Assembly: GCA_011316305.1 (NCBI GenBank)
Contig: SAUG01000002.1
Span: 558,001-622,000 of the forward strand
Direction: 5' to 3'
Length of the DNA stretch: 64,000 nt
From: Rusavskia elegans
Lineage: Eukaryota > Ascomycota > Lecanoromycetes > Teloschistales > Teloschistaceae
Both the position numbers and the translations under genes were made by a program. Below, piece by piece: positions 20,387 through 34,072 of this stretch. Every line of letters begins with the position of its first letter. The first letter of the stretch is position 1. Below the pieces are notes generated by a model, which saw nothing but the letters and a program-made list of their open reading frames with translations, did no database searches and was not told the DNA's origin.

Positions 20387-22630
20387 ATGTCGAGATCCAG
20401 GGAGCGTCAAAAGCGATGCGGTATCGACAATTGCCCCTCGACCCGGTTCCACCTGGAAGACGGGCTCCTCTTCTGCGGAGAAGGACACCAGCAGGAAGTA
20501 CGTGTTGACAGAAACCCCGTATTCCAGCCTTCGATAAGCAGAGTATCCCTTACCTCGATTGACAGCTCAACCAAAACGGATGTGAATGCAGCAACTGACA
20601 CTCGACGATAGCGAGGTCCAGAAACACAGGCAGATGCAGATTTCGAGTTTACCACACAGCGTCTTTCGAAGAGTAGAGCGAAGCGGGAGGAGACCCGGGG
20701 GAAAATCTCTAATGGTATGTAATTGTATCCTTTTCTTCCATCGCTGTACAGCATAATTAGATTCCTGATACTCCTTGTCAAAAGTCTATCGAGGCTCAGA
20801 AGCTTTCGCCTTATTTCTCAAGTCATACCAACATATCCTACAAAAGCAATGCTACGTTCTGATTCACACATTTGGTTTGCCGGCAAGATTCGAAGAAGTC
20901 GTTAGAAATCAGTTGTGGACCCCACGTCTACAATTACTGACGGATCGGCTGGAAACCTCTGACGATGCTACCGTGTTCAGCTCACAGGCGACTAGTGATA
21001 CCGAAGGGAATGCAAAAGTGGGGGACCGAGGCCGCCGACGAGAGCGTAAGTCCAGGAGCAAAGTCATTCCTAGTCTCATGGATAGTCTGGGGATGTGCTA
21101 TCTGGGGATGATTGTGCTGAGACTACCGATAAGCCTTGGAGATCTGCATCGGTGAGAGACGACTGCAACCATGCTGTTGATAAGCCATCGGTCGTGTATT
21201 CAGCTCATGGCAACCAGGTGGGCATACAGGGAAGACATCCCATATGTCCGAGCTGTGAGACATCTGCCAAGATGGGCGAAGGATAGACTACCTGCTACAT
21301 ATCTTATGGCTCTCGATACTAAGGTCAGCGCCTGAGCTCAAGCAGAATCCCTTCAGGATACTTACGAACACAGTCTATCCTCGGAGTCGATGACCTCCGT
21401 AAGACCGTCCATGAGCTATCCATCTTCTACGATCAACACTTCAACATGGCTTTCCCTGTCTTGAACCATCCCTTGGTGTTGTTTAAGCACGTTCGAATCC
21501 TCGCATTACCTCGTAAGTATAGCACCCTATCCCCTCCCGTCCCAGTACCAGAGCGTTCAATTCCCCTTGGCTGTCGATCGAGGTATCAATTACCCTCCTT
21601 GCCAGTCTGAGACGTTGTGTTCTCCAGGTATAATTGCTGAACGAGAATAGTTGACGTGTTTCCTGCCGTGAGACGGATCGCAAAACTTCTGGACATCGAC
21701 TTTGCGTTTCCGAAAGCTCGACCTCGCCAGAGAATGTCCTCAATGCCGGAAGTGGCGCTTGTGGCTCTGCTAGTGATCGCTGTGAAGCTATACTACCCCT
21801 TTGACGCTATCGACCGACATCCGAGCTCAGCGACCGATCCAGGGGTGCTGGCTTTAGATTGGGATCAATGGTGCAAAGCACAAAAAGAGTATGACTCCAG
21901 AGAAACCGCGGGCGGGCAGCTCGGACGTGGGAACGAGGTTAGAGTAGAAGAGAAGGACGTTTTCAACTTATCTAACGACCAGATGGATGAGTACCTTGAC
22001 TGGTTCGAGAAGACGTGGGTTGATGAGGAAAGAGCAAGGAACCATCCGCGAGGGTATCCGGAGCAACTACTTAACATGTTTCCTACTGGGAGGCAGGATG
22101 CAGGACCCACTCGTAGCGCTGCCCAAGCAGAATATCAGGCCAATGACGAAGCGTTGGAACAGAAGCTAAAGACTGTACAAGGCCAGCTGAAAGTCAGGAA
22201 GATAATCTCTGATCGGGACGCAAGGACAGGTCGCCTGCCGGTCAATCGGATAGGCAGCTACTACAAACGATATAGGAAGGTCGAAGAATTGTCGGCAACA
22301 GCAAAATCGTTTCACGAGACGGCGGCAAGTCATGTCGCTATGAAGCTATCTAGTCTGCTGGTGGCGGTGATGCAAGTCGAGCAGAAGCTCATCAGGTTGA
22401 GGAAGAGAGACCTTGAAGCTGAGGCTGCGGATAGCGACGTTGGCGAGAGCCAAGAAGAGATTGTAGAGGACAGTATCTCGGAGCAGACATCGGATGATAG
22501 TGACCTACCGATGGATGTCGACAGGACTTCTTCACGAAGTGATGCAACCGTGAAGAATGTGCGGGGGATCAAATCTGTAGAAGAAAGTAACAGTTCAGAT
22601 AGCCTCTATTTGGGTAACGAGTCCTTATGA
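20387..22630 (+). CDS. RRN7: RNA polymerase I initiation factor Rrn7/TAF1B-like
   Basis: Six exons: 20387-20497, 20612-20714, 20785-21151, 21218-21323, 21374-21512 and 21651-22630, giving 601 aa with consistent phases. The N-terminus carries the Rrn7 zinc ribbon, RQKRCGIDNCPSTRFHLEDG then LFCGEGHQQE (C-x4-C...C-x2-H). A TFIIB-like cyclin-fold region follows (VYRGSEAFALFLKSYQHIL, MALDTK, HELSIFYDQHFNMAFPVLNH, DVFPAVRRIAKLLDIDFAFP). The C-terminus is acidic. Rrn7 is a core-factor subunit that recruits Pol I to rDNA promoters. The donor of intron 4 (GTCAGC) is non-optimal, so that join is less certain. Confidence 0.85.
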
Positions 22631-23326
22631 AAGATACCAGGAAGGCACATCCAGATCGAATGCTATCCCCTGTAGCACAGACCTCTTCGAAAGATGCCAT
22701 CTAACCCTCGGCGGTTTACATCAAACTATGTTGGTCATCAGGACAAGGGAAATAGAGAACGGGAGATTGGTGGTCAGAGTCATATATCATATATTCAGGC
22801 CGCGTGTTCTTCGCTTGTGATTTGGCGGTCCTCCATCCTGCCGCTTCTGCCTCTTCGAAGCCCCTGGTCTCTTGGATATCATGTAGCGTTCATCCGTCGC
22901 AGATCGCTTGGGCCTTGTGAATTTCTGGGAACATGGTAGTCGAATCATCCTTCACAGCGTAGAGGATCTGCCGTGGAGGAGGAGATCGTCTGCAAACTCC
23001 TGTATATTAAGATTGTTTCCAGCACAACAGGCTGGATCTCTCTCTGGGATTCATCTCCTAGCTTAATAACCACGCCATCCGTCTCGAGGGTATGGCTGGC
23101 GGAGAAGGTCAAATAAGCGACGCCGACTACAACGGGCAATTTCTCGTTGATATCGATCTTGAAGCTGGGAGTCGGCAAGCTCGTTTAGCGCTTATATCTC
23201 GTGACTCTAATCAATGGATACAAACCCTAATCTAGCGGAGCCTCAACTCGCCTCCTCCAGGACGTACGTCGAAGTCTTGATATTTCAAACCATTATCGAA
23301 ACCACATCAACGAGGATATCGCAGCC
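22631..23326. other. RRN7 3' flank and ubiquitin-eL40 promoter/leader
   Basis: No supported gene is present in these 696 bp. A minus-strand frame of ~77 codons (22945-23178) lacks an ATG and overlaps the ubiquitin-gene promoter; I did not accept it. Confidence 0.5.
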
Positions 23327-24428
<1,102 letters not shown>

Positions 24429-27400
24429 CTACGCAACATCAAACAACCCCTTCAACTTCTTCACCAGCGCCCACTCCTCATTGCTGACATCGTTCCTGTA
24501 AAACTCCTTCAGCGTGTCAATACTCTGCCTGCTGATCATCGAGTACAACGTATCCTTCTCCTCCAAATGGCGACCATACGTCGGTTGGTTAGGACCTTCG
24601 ATCTTGACCGCGACGGACGGCTGGCCTTTTTTGCAGATGGGGATTTGCTTGTGGTCGCGCTCGATGGATTGCCTATACCGCCATCATCGTCGTTAGCTTG
24701 ATCTAATTCGGGAGGGGAAAAAGGAATTAGGATGAAGACAACTCACACTCTCCCCAAACTGACAATCTCCTTGACGTTCGTCACGGGATTCGTCCTGACG
24801 GCCGCAATCGGCGTCAACAATCTCAAATTCCCCTCCGTAACATCCACGCCCACCACAATGGGATCTTTCTTGTTGAACACCGCCACCGGCGCCAACACAC
24901 ACGGGAACACCGCCAGCAGCTTTGAATCCTCCTTCCTCTGCTCCACCAACTGCGCCATATGTTTCGTAAAGTCGTCGAAAAGATGGTAGATGATATCAGC
25001 CGTGAAGATCTTGACGCCAACTTCATCAGCGTAAGCCTGCGCCTCTTTATCGACTTTAACGTCGAAACACAGCATCACGGCAAACTCTTTGGATTTCTCG
25101 AGCATGATACCAGCTTGCATGACGTCACGCTTGTAGACGGGTCCGATGGAGATGTTGGCGACCGGGATTTTGGAGACTTTGAGGAACTCGAGAAGGGCTT
25201 CTAGGGAGCCGAGCGTCGAAGCCTGCACGCTGACGCCACGGCCAGTTTTGCTGACTTTGCCTAGGAGATTCTCGATGTCGGACATGACTTCTTCCTCAAG
25301 GTCTTCTTCATTGTCTTCCGGTCCGACGACTAGCAGCCTTGAGCCAGCAATGGCGTGTTCGAGGTCGTTGGCTGCGATTTTGACACCGAGCGAGGCTTTG
25401 ACTTCGTGGTTATGGACGTACTGGGATTTGATGCGAAGTTCCTTGAGGGGTGCTGGGGTGAGGAGAGCTCGGATGTTTGTTGTTATGGCGCCGTTGAGAC
25501 CGCAGAGCACGATTCGATCGCCTTCGTGGAGGACACCATTGGAAAGCACGACGTCGATGGTGGTGCCCAATCCTTCAATGACTTTGACTTCGAGGACTGT
25601 GCATTCAACTTCGGAAAGGTACATGAGCTTGTTTGTCATCCGCTCCTGCGTTAATGTGACTAGCAGCTTGAGCATGTCTGGAATACCTTCACCCGTGTGA
25701 GCCGACGTCGGGACCAGGGACACGTTTTTAGCCATGGATTTGTTTTCGTAGTACAACTCCGAATTAAACCCCTGTTCGGCAAAGGCGACCCTCGTCTTTT
25801 CTAATCGATCCCTGAACTCGTTATGAACGGCCTTGTTTTGCATTGCCAGACTCTCCTGAAAGCCGTTATTGTCCACCTTTTTCCAGCCATAAAGACGATC
25901 GATTTTATTGAGAGCGACAATGAAGGGCGTCTTCCGATCTCTCAGTAGCCTCATTGACTCGAGAGTTTGTGGTTCCAGTCCGTGCATAATATCCACGACC
26001 AAGATAGCAATGTTACAAAGTGAAGATCCGCGAGAGCGAAGATTCGTGAAAGACTCGTGACCGGGAGTATCGATGACTAGGAGGCCTGGGACCTTGAACT
26101 CAAATGCACCATCTTTATTGACAACATGCGTCTTGGTTTGTAGTGCATCCACTGGGAAGTAGGTCGCACCGATCTGTTGCGTGATACCACCAGCTTCACC
26201 TTCTTGGACGTTAGTCTGTCGGATCTTGTCTAGTAATTTAGTTTTCCCCGTGTCTACGTGTCCTAGAATACAGCAGATGGGCGAGCGAAGGTTGTCTTTT
26301 GACCGAGCCGCTAAAGCTTCTTCATGCTGTTGTTTTCTTCGTGCTGCAGCTTCAGCCTTTTTCTGCGCCGCTGCTCGCTGGGCTGCCGTTCTGGTCTCGG
26401 TTTCCTCCTCTGAAGAGTCATCCGATTCGGACTCAGATACTAGTTGTCTTGCTTTGCTCTGGGGTTTATCTTGTGGCTTGGCTGCCGGCCGTGATGGCAG
26501 GTTTGTCTGTACACCATTGGCTTGGGGCTTTGCTGAAGCTTTTGGTGGCGAAGGCGCTTTGTTGGAATCTTCGTCGGAATCAGCATCCCAACTATCTTTG
26601 ACATCATTGTCTGCATCGGCCACTGCCTCCCAGTCTTCAAGTCCATCACTCTCGGCTTCCGCCGCTGCTGCAGTGGCTGCTTCGGCCTCCGCCTTCTCCT
26701 CCGCTTCGATCCTCAAACGCTCTTGGTCGTCAGCCTGCCGTCGAGCTTCAGCTTCCGCCGCAGCCTTTTCCTCCGCCAATCGAGCATCTTCCCCCGGCTT
26801 CTTGAGCCCCTTTTTCCTCTTGTTATCATACACAGGCTTCTTCTTTTCACCAGCTTCATGATCCTCCAAACCTGCGACTTGGGCTCCAGCTGCGAGCATC
26901 TGCTCACGTTTGAGCTCGTTCTTCTTGTTCTGTTCAATCTGCGCTTTGGTCAGGAGCTTGCCTTCCTTTTTCAGTTGCTCCTTCTTCTCCTTTTCTTTCT
27001 CCTTCCTTCGCATTCGAGCTTCCTCCTTTTTTCTCTCCTCTTCCGCAGCTAACCTCTCCTCTTCCGCTCTACGAGCTTTCTCTTCAGCTTCCGCTCTAGC
27101 ATCTTCCTCCTGCTTTCTCCTCAATTCCTCCTGTTGCTTTTGCAAAGCAGCAAGCGCGCCCGGGACCTTCTTTTTGCCCTTGACGGGTTCTGCAGCAGGT
27201 GCGGGCACAGGCTGAGGTTTGGCTTCTGGGATTGGCTTGGCAGGTTCATTTTTTGGCGCAGGTATGGGAGCGGTGGTCTTCTTTTTAGCAGCCTGTATCG
27301 TAGCGGGACGCACATTAGCTCAGCTCAGCCTGCGGAAGAAGCCAGAGGCATGTTGTGGCCACAGACATACTTGTTCTTTCTTCCTCTGCTTTTCTCTTTC

Positions 27401-27886
27401 TTTCTTTTCCCGTTCTTTCTCTTTCTTACTTTTCAAACTTCCACCCTCGCCACCGGATTCTTCTTCTTCATCTTTGGGCGCAGAGTCTGGCTTTGAGGGC
27501 TTGCCCTTGCCACCCTTCTGCTGCTTGGTAGTGGGTGGGGCGTCGAAGAGATCGTCCGCATTCGCCTCTGTCGGGGCTTTCGCCGCAAGGATATCTATGC
27601 CGTTTGGTTCCTCGTCGGCAGCGCCACCACCTGCAGCAGGCGGATCCTCTCCCTCCAAGTAGTCCTCTTCAACCGGTTTGCCTTTCTTTTGTTTTTGTTT
27701 CTTGTTCTTCTTCAGCGCTGCCAACAACCCTCCTCCTCCGCCACCGGCTTCATTCTCTGCCACGAGTTGGGCGGCCTCCTCCTCCTTGGCTTCCGATGTG
27801 GCAGCCGCATTAGGATCCGCCGACTCACCCAAATCAGCTTCCCAGTCGTCGTTACCTTTCTTGTTACCCTTCTTTTTAGGTGCCAT
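24429..27886 (-). CDS. FUN12: Translation initiation factor eIF5B (IF-2 homologue)
   Basis: Exons are 27886-27371, 27292-24747 and 24672-24429, giving about 1101 aa. The first ~480 residues are highly charged, with Lys/Glu-rich coiled-coil and acidic stretches, as in eukaryotic eIF5B. The GTPase domain follows with G1 [18 protein letters not shown] (~514), G2-region [15 protein letters not shown]3 DTPGHESF (~579) and G4 NKID (~632). The C-terminal domains end [20 protein letters not shown] ... [15 protein letters not shown]. eIF5B is the GTPase that promotes 60S subunit joining. The last intron (24746-24673) is GTGAGT...TATAG, phase 2. It is convergent with ubiquitin-eL40. Confidence 0.96.
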
Positions 27887-28436
27887 TTTTCATATTATTA
27901 CGCTTCGAGAGAGAGAATATCTGTAAAGAGGATTATTGCAGAATTAAATTCCTCGATCTGCAGGAAGTCATCGTCTTTAAGCGTCAGAGTTCAACCAAAA
28001 GTTGCAGACCATCGCTATCACCGCGTTAAACCCGATTTCCTCGCTTATCATTCATTAGCGCCATTCATTAGCGCCGATCATCCGCAAAAGGGGCTCTTGG
28101 GCTGAACTTGATCTCGAGACCCCTCAGGACCATCGTCTTGAAATGGTAATACGAGATTACCAGAATTGCCTATGCTAGCAGGCATGACCACATAAAATTA
28201 TCACTACAGCATGGGCACCCATAACACTTTGAGACAAATGATTGTCTATCTGCTATCGATCCGGCTCGAAAGAGCGAAAAGGAAGCAGTCGGCCGGTCAA
28301 CAGAAAATGTAAGTGCAGATTCATATAGGTCTTCTGTATCTCAATGAACAGTAAAGTGATGTCCATAAAGTAATGCGAAAGATATTGGTACCTTGTCCCA
28401 GGTTTTTGCCCTCTTAGCTGGCTTGGTGGAACTGCT
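27887..28436. other. Intergenic, eIF5B upstream region
   Basis: No gene is visible. A short direct repeat CATTAGCGC occurs near 28055-28075 (ATTCATTAGCGCC twice). The remainder is AT-leaning flank. Confidence 0.5.
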
Positions 28437-31400
28437 TCATATGGCAGGCATAAGCAATGACCGGAGCCATCTCAGCACGCTCTCGCCTGTTTCTTCATAA
28501 TTTGGGACATCATCCTTGAATATCTCTGTTGTTAGAGCTCGAAGTCTGCGGCATCTGTCTTCTGTGCGGTTTTCAACCAGCATCTCATCCAGTAGCATCC
28601 TGGTACGTGGACCCCGTTGAGCAAGCATCTTTATCAGTAATGTCCTGCTACCCCGTTCAAGGAATCTGATCAGTATATCTCCGTCAATGTGCATATCTTG
28701 TTTCCGTGCCATCGATGGCTCGAGATCCCGATCGTGTAGTCGGGGATTCGGATAAGGGCATATTTGAGGTTCTCTCATCGCCATGTTTTGTATGAATGCA
28801 AGCAGTCTCCATGATGCTTCATCGACTAGAGACAGCTGGTACACCGTACCGTCCTCACTGGTGCCAAGCATGCATTCTTTCGGTAAGTACTTCTCTTCCC
28901 AGGCTACACCTCCATTTTCATTTTCATTCTTTCCATCTATGGGACTAGGCGGACTCGATATTTGCCGTTCTCGCTGGTTTACTTGGAACAGCCTTTTCTG
29001 CCTACGAACTCTGCACAATTTGGTAATTGGGCGAGGTAGAAAAGCCTCGAAAATCAGAGGCGTCGTTCTGTCAAGCTGGGCCTGCGGAGGTTGCCAGAGA
29101 CCGGCTATCCTGCACTCGAGATCTGTGGTGATAATAAGGGATTGTTCTGGAGCGACGAGGTGATAAGCACTGGTCCGTGAAGTCCTATCGGCCCAGCGTG
29201 GAACCAAATTATCTTCACCAACAGAGAGAACATGATGGCCATGCGATTCTGTGGAGACGTGGATGTTCAAACCCTGGACCGAAATATGAACGGCTGGCGA
29301 GCGCAAGGTAAGCTTCATTGGTTGCTTGAACTTCTTGTGTTCCAGATCAAGGAAGCGAAAGAAGATATCGTTGCCGCATCCGTAGACTAGAGAGCTTTCA
29401 CCGTAATGTGCCACAGCGCATATCTTGGCTTTGTGGTCCAAATCTATCTTCTGTCTAAGCGTGACATCACCGACAGCGTTCAGAACCGGCGAGAAGAAGA
29501 GCAACCTGCCGATCGCTATCTGGCTGCCTGCTTGCCCAGCTGCAGTGTGTACAACTAGCATATGATACTGTTTCGTCCCGTCTGTGGGAAACCATTCCAT
29601 GAGCCCAAGGAATTTCTCACCCGGAAGTACACAGGTGGCGTCCAGTACATTAAGCCCGTCTTCCTCGTCCTGGTCTAGCCTAGTCGGTTCTGCATCAGGT
29701 TCGAGGAATGCTATCGCTGGTTGTGGTGCTCTGTGCCGAACGGCGATCCCCCTGCGCAGCGATGTGCCGGGGTAATGAACTTCGGTCGTGTCATACATAA
29801 CGATCAGTTTCCCGAGACGTTCTGAGTGAAGTACTGTGGTTGGAGTGCCAATCAGGGGCAAGCGGCGAGGCACCATCTCAAGATTGGGCGACGAGCTGAC
29901 ATCCGCCAACACCAGGCTGCTACCTGTCAAATAGAATAACGAACCGGCGGCAAATTTAGAATACCCTTGTGGGATGTTGGAGCTTGCTTGAGCAACGCAA
30001 GTCAACGGGCCTTGCTGGAAAGCTTGAGAGTTAGGGTCTGTTAACCACAATTTGTTGATGATAGCAGGGTTGGTTGGCGAGGCTCCTCCTAAGTATTCCA
30101 GTGTGCATACAGTCGGTCCACAGATGGCAAAGGCTCTGCTGCTGCGAGTAGTATCTGTCATGACTCTGACAGACGTGCTTCCGAAAATGAGCGATTCGCA
30201 TAGTAATAGGGGAAATCCGCCCGTCCCTGTCCAAGAGTCAGCAAAATGTAAATGCTGCATAAATACCAGCGAAGGGTGTACCAAATATGTTTCGCTCGCC
30301 TCCATTACTGCCTCCATTGTTGCCTCCATCAAACCACAATGTTCTGACTGTGCCGTTACGGAGCCCGCACACCACCAATTGGCCATCTTCTATCTCCTCG
30401 CATGCGACGGCCTGTATCTTCGTCATGAGGACGGCAAGGCTATCGCATATCGAGAACGGATCGTCGAAGCTGTATTCAAAGTAAGGACTCAGACCTGATC
30501 CAGCACTGGCCGTGTATGTCTGTAGCGTGGCTGCCAATGTTCCAACGAAGGCTATGATGCGGGTTTCAACCCAATGCAGCGCCACGGAAGAAGCTTCTGA
30601 CGGCAATCGGACTGGCTCACCAAGCGCTTCGAAAACAATTCGGCCGCCCTGCGAACCGAAATGTCCGTGATGGAGATAGAAATCGTTGCGTCTGCGTAGG
30701 ACTATCAGTAGCACCGTCGTTCTGCTGGGGATTGTTAGGAAAGAAGCAGCAGTGATAGAAGCTTCTTCGGGATGCCAAGCTAGAGGTAAGATGCCATGTT
30801 CTTGGGCAATTGCATTGATGGAGGAGGGAGTGACCTGAACGAGGAATCCTTCGGCGGTACTCCCTGCGGCGATAGTCCTCTCATTAAGATTAAGCTCTTC
30901 GACTTCGCTAGCAGCTTGCGGGTCTTGGTCAATCGACGACGGCAATAGGATTAGCTCAGTCTCCGTTGGACGAGCGATCATCAGGTATATGCCAATGTTT
31001 GAACGGTCCGGCATAGCCCACAGATCAAGAATCCCGTTGTCGGCCAGCTCACCAAGCTCAATAGTCGGACCTAGCTTAACGGCTTCGGTGCCTATGCGAA
31101 TTTCAGTAATTGCGCTATGCCTCGGGCCTCGACCACTGCAAGCGAAGAGACGCTTTGCTTTTCGCCAAACCTGGTTGTCAGTTCTGGCAAGATTGCTAGT
31201 CGGTCCATTGGCCTGCGCTGCTGTTATATCTCTGAGGGGACTCCAGTTACGAATCGTGCCGACTAGCTCGAGTGGTTGGCGAGGCTTGAGATACCACATA
31301 CCTCCGTCTCCCATCTCACCAGCAGCAATAAGAACGTCGTTACTCTCGTCGCCCAGGTCAAGCGTCGCAAAAGCACTGCTAAGGTTTGCCTTCAGGATGC

Positions 31401-32809
31401 CTGCACTATAGTTGCTGCTGATCACTGGATGCGAAGTCTCCTTAATGTCGATGTAGCGAACCACTCCGTCCTCACGGCATAAATAAATATTGTCGATGTC
31501 CGGCTCGCGCCTCTTTGTGGGTCTCATTGGTCTCGCCCACTGTGTCCAGATCGGTAGTCTCTTGGAGCTTCGAGGCTCTTCCGGTGGCTCATAATGGTCC
31601 AACTGGCAAGTCTGGCCTCTGGCATTGCCTGTAAGAATGTCCTTATAAACAGTGATCTGGTGTTCGCAAACCAGTGCGAAGGATGTCCCGTAAGTGAGCG
31701 GTATAAGAAGAAGCGGCAGTCGTTCCGAGTTTGCCAGAACTTGGCTCGGTTTTCTCTCGAACACAGATAAGCCAGCTCTGCAGTCCCATTCGAATCGCAC
31801 GAGTAGGGTTCTCTGTCCCTTGGAGACGACAAGTAGCAGGATTACATGGTGCTCATCCCCTTTAGATGGATGGAGAAACTCCATCTTTAGTATGGCTCCG
31901 TCCACCTCAGTAAATTGCTCCTAAAAAATTCGTCAATGGATACTGGGTTGTCCATGACGGGTTGAGTGTACCTCATGGATTGGCATGAAGTTCTTCGCGT
32001 CCAATCCATTGTGTCTCTGCACCTCCTTCCTTATCTGTTCCATGCTCTTGAGGGTGTAGATCACAACACGATTTTCGTGGGCTCCGACTGCCATTGCACG
32101 AGATCTGAAGTCATTAGCTCTCCTGCTTCCACAGTAGGAAGCCCACCCACTTAGGATCAACAGCCAAATGGACGCCAAGCTCCTGGATGTCCTCTGCTTG
32201 AGCCGGTAACGGCCACGTGTTCGATAAGAAATGAACCCGTTCATGGACATCATGATATGCGAAAAGGAACAATAGATTGCGTGATGCCAAAGTTAGGACC
32301 AGGATCTGCGACGGCACTTCATTCTCATGCAACGGCTCCGGCTTGATCTCCGATGGGGACTGGGACGTGCAGGAATCCGTATGCTGGCTCCAGAATTTGC
32401 CTGGGAATCGTGGTACTTTAGGCACTCTAGGCAAGCCCAGAATCCTGGCAGCTTGGATTGGAGAGTCGAAGTCTCTTTTTTCGACTACATCCTCAAGAGA
32501 GATGTCTTTGAAAGGGTCATGTTCAATTCTTTCTCCCCCCAGGACTTCTTTGATCACGACAGCATCATCATATATCAGGACGACATCGTTTCTGCTTCTA
32601 TGACGAATTCGAGCCGGAATGATTGATTTGATGACAGGGCTCCTGATTAGGGTCCTCGTCAGGATACCCAGGACGGGGCGCCCCTGTTCGGCTGGGGTTC
32701 GATCCACGATCTCTTGTTTCTCTTCTCTATTACGGGCCAAAATTTGATGAATGTCAAGTGATCTGGTGGTCCAGCGGCCGTCTACCATAACTCGTGTCTG
32801 GACCGACAT
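28437..32809 (-). CDS. Large Mms1/CPSF-A (DDB1/Rik1-like) beta-propeller protein
   Basis: Four exons: 32809-32151, 32104-31972, 31920-30282 and 30226-28437, giving about 1406 aa. Phases close at every join (VDPK|SRAMAVGAHEN, MPIHE|EQFTEV, NIF|GTGGF). The length and the run of beta-propeller-like segments (DVLIAAGEMGDGGMWYL, LVYGCGNDIFFRFLDLEHKK) resemble the MMS1_N / CPSF-A family, which includes DDB1, Cft1, Rse1, Mms1 and Rik1. These are usually scaffolds for cullin-RING ligases or RNA-processing complexes. I cannot place it on a specific branch: it lacks features I associate with Cft1 or Rse1, so an Mms1- or Rik1-like role is inference. The exon 3/4 donor could also be GTATTT, giving a 40-bp intron; I prefer GTACAC (55 bp). 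Confidence 0.7.
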
Positions 32810-34072
32810 ACTTTAAGCGGGAGTAGCGACCACTTGCGCCGTGATTGCCTTTAGTTTCAGCTTGTTCCTCTTCTTCTTGCAGACCTTTCCTTCTTTGCTC
32901 TTCAGTTCCTGTAGCGTCTTTCTTTCCTTTTCCGGTACCTCGACCGAGTTAGTCACTCGTAGGCCAGGCTTGAGTAGACACAGTTGATGAAGCTGCAGAC
33001 CCGACACTCAACACACCCGCTAACATTGTCGACCGGATAGAGATGGCTAGTCTTGTCTTGTAGGATTAGGGTTGCAACGCAATGGGTACGGAAAAGAAAA
33101 GGAGTACATGAGGCTGATTCCGGCACAAGCCAGTAAAGTGTGGACAGACGATTGAAGAAGCCGAGACAGGAAGACTTAAGCACGGCCTACAGATAGGAGC
33201 GAATCGTTTGGAATCATTCCAACCACATGAATGAGCCATATCATGGTGAGAAATGCGATGTGATGTCAAGCAGCAGCGAGGCGATGGGTCTAGAGTAGAT
33301 GTCAGTGACTAGAATGACTACTAATTCTCAACGGTTCGATGATGAATGGTCAATTGAACTTGTCTTAGTTGCTGCTGGAAGTACAAGCTACAGGCAATGC
33401 AGATGACCCAATACTGTATGTTCCGAGGGTCCGAGAGCTGTTGGAATGTGCGAATCCGGAGACGGGGGAGGTTCATAGACGCACTGATGCCAATCAGAGG
33501 CCCCCACTCTCTTCGTGACGGAGTGGTCGCTGCAGAATTGGGGGCCGAGGTGTTTTGACAGCACGACAGCGTGCAGGAAGATCGGAAGGTGTGCAGATCG
33601 TGCTTATGACAGATGTATGTTGCCAGGGTGCCGTGTGGGTGGTGCAGTGGGGGGAAAGAAGCCCATTGAACCGGTTCCGCTGCAGGCCATCAATCAATTC
33701 TTCCTGCAACAACAGCACCACTCATGCAGCACCCAGCAGCAGCAGCAGCAGCAGCACCGGCACCGACGCCTCGGTTCAGATAAGCGTGATCAGACCATTT
33801 GCAGCCTCTTCGATTGTGTCAGAAATCTGCGTACATACTACTTACCCTTTCGCACCCAGACGATGCTCCCACTGCCGGCCCAGAGAGCTTCATCAACGTC
33901 TCAGAGTCTTTGAAACGCAAAACACGACCGACGTCTAGCATCATCAAGATGAGCCCCAGCTTCTCCATTGGGCCGATACGCTTCTCGGATCGGCTTGAAT
34001 GACGACCAAGTACCTGTGCGGATCCCAAAGTTGATACCAGGACCAATTCACCCCGTATTCGAAGCCTGACCA
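32810..34072. other. 1.26-kb divergent intergenic region, no firm gene
   Basis: It lies between the Mms1-like gene (-) and the TBC gene (+). It holds a (CAG)7 microsatellite (separate entry). On the plus strand near 33860-34002 an open stretch reads DAPTAGPESFINVSESLKRK and ends FSIGPIRFSDRLE. It looks protein-like, but I could not find a convincing start or splice site joining it to anything, so I do not call a gene. Confidence 0.4.
33734..33754 (+). repeat. (CAG)7 microsatellite
   Basis: Seven perfect CAG units are followed by CAC, in a region without an accepted gene. In one forward frame this would code poly-Gln, in another poly-Ser. Confidence 0.9.

Noticed and set aside
22945..23178. 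77-codon minus-strand frame before ubiquitin-eL40
   Set aside because: No ATG (begins at TTG with a stop just upstream) and it overlaps the ubiquitin promoter; an upstream spliced exon could not be found.
26181..26861. 226-codon Ser/Ala-rich plus-strand frame
   Set aside because: Antisense to the low-complexity charged N-terminus of eIF5B; its composition is the complement of that bias.
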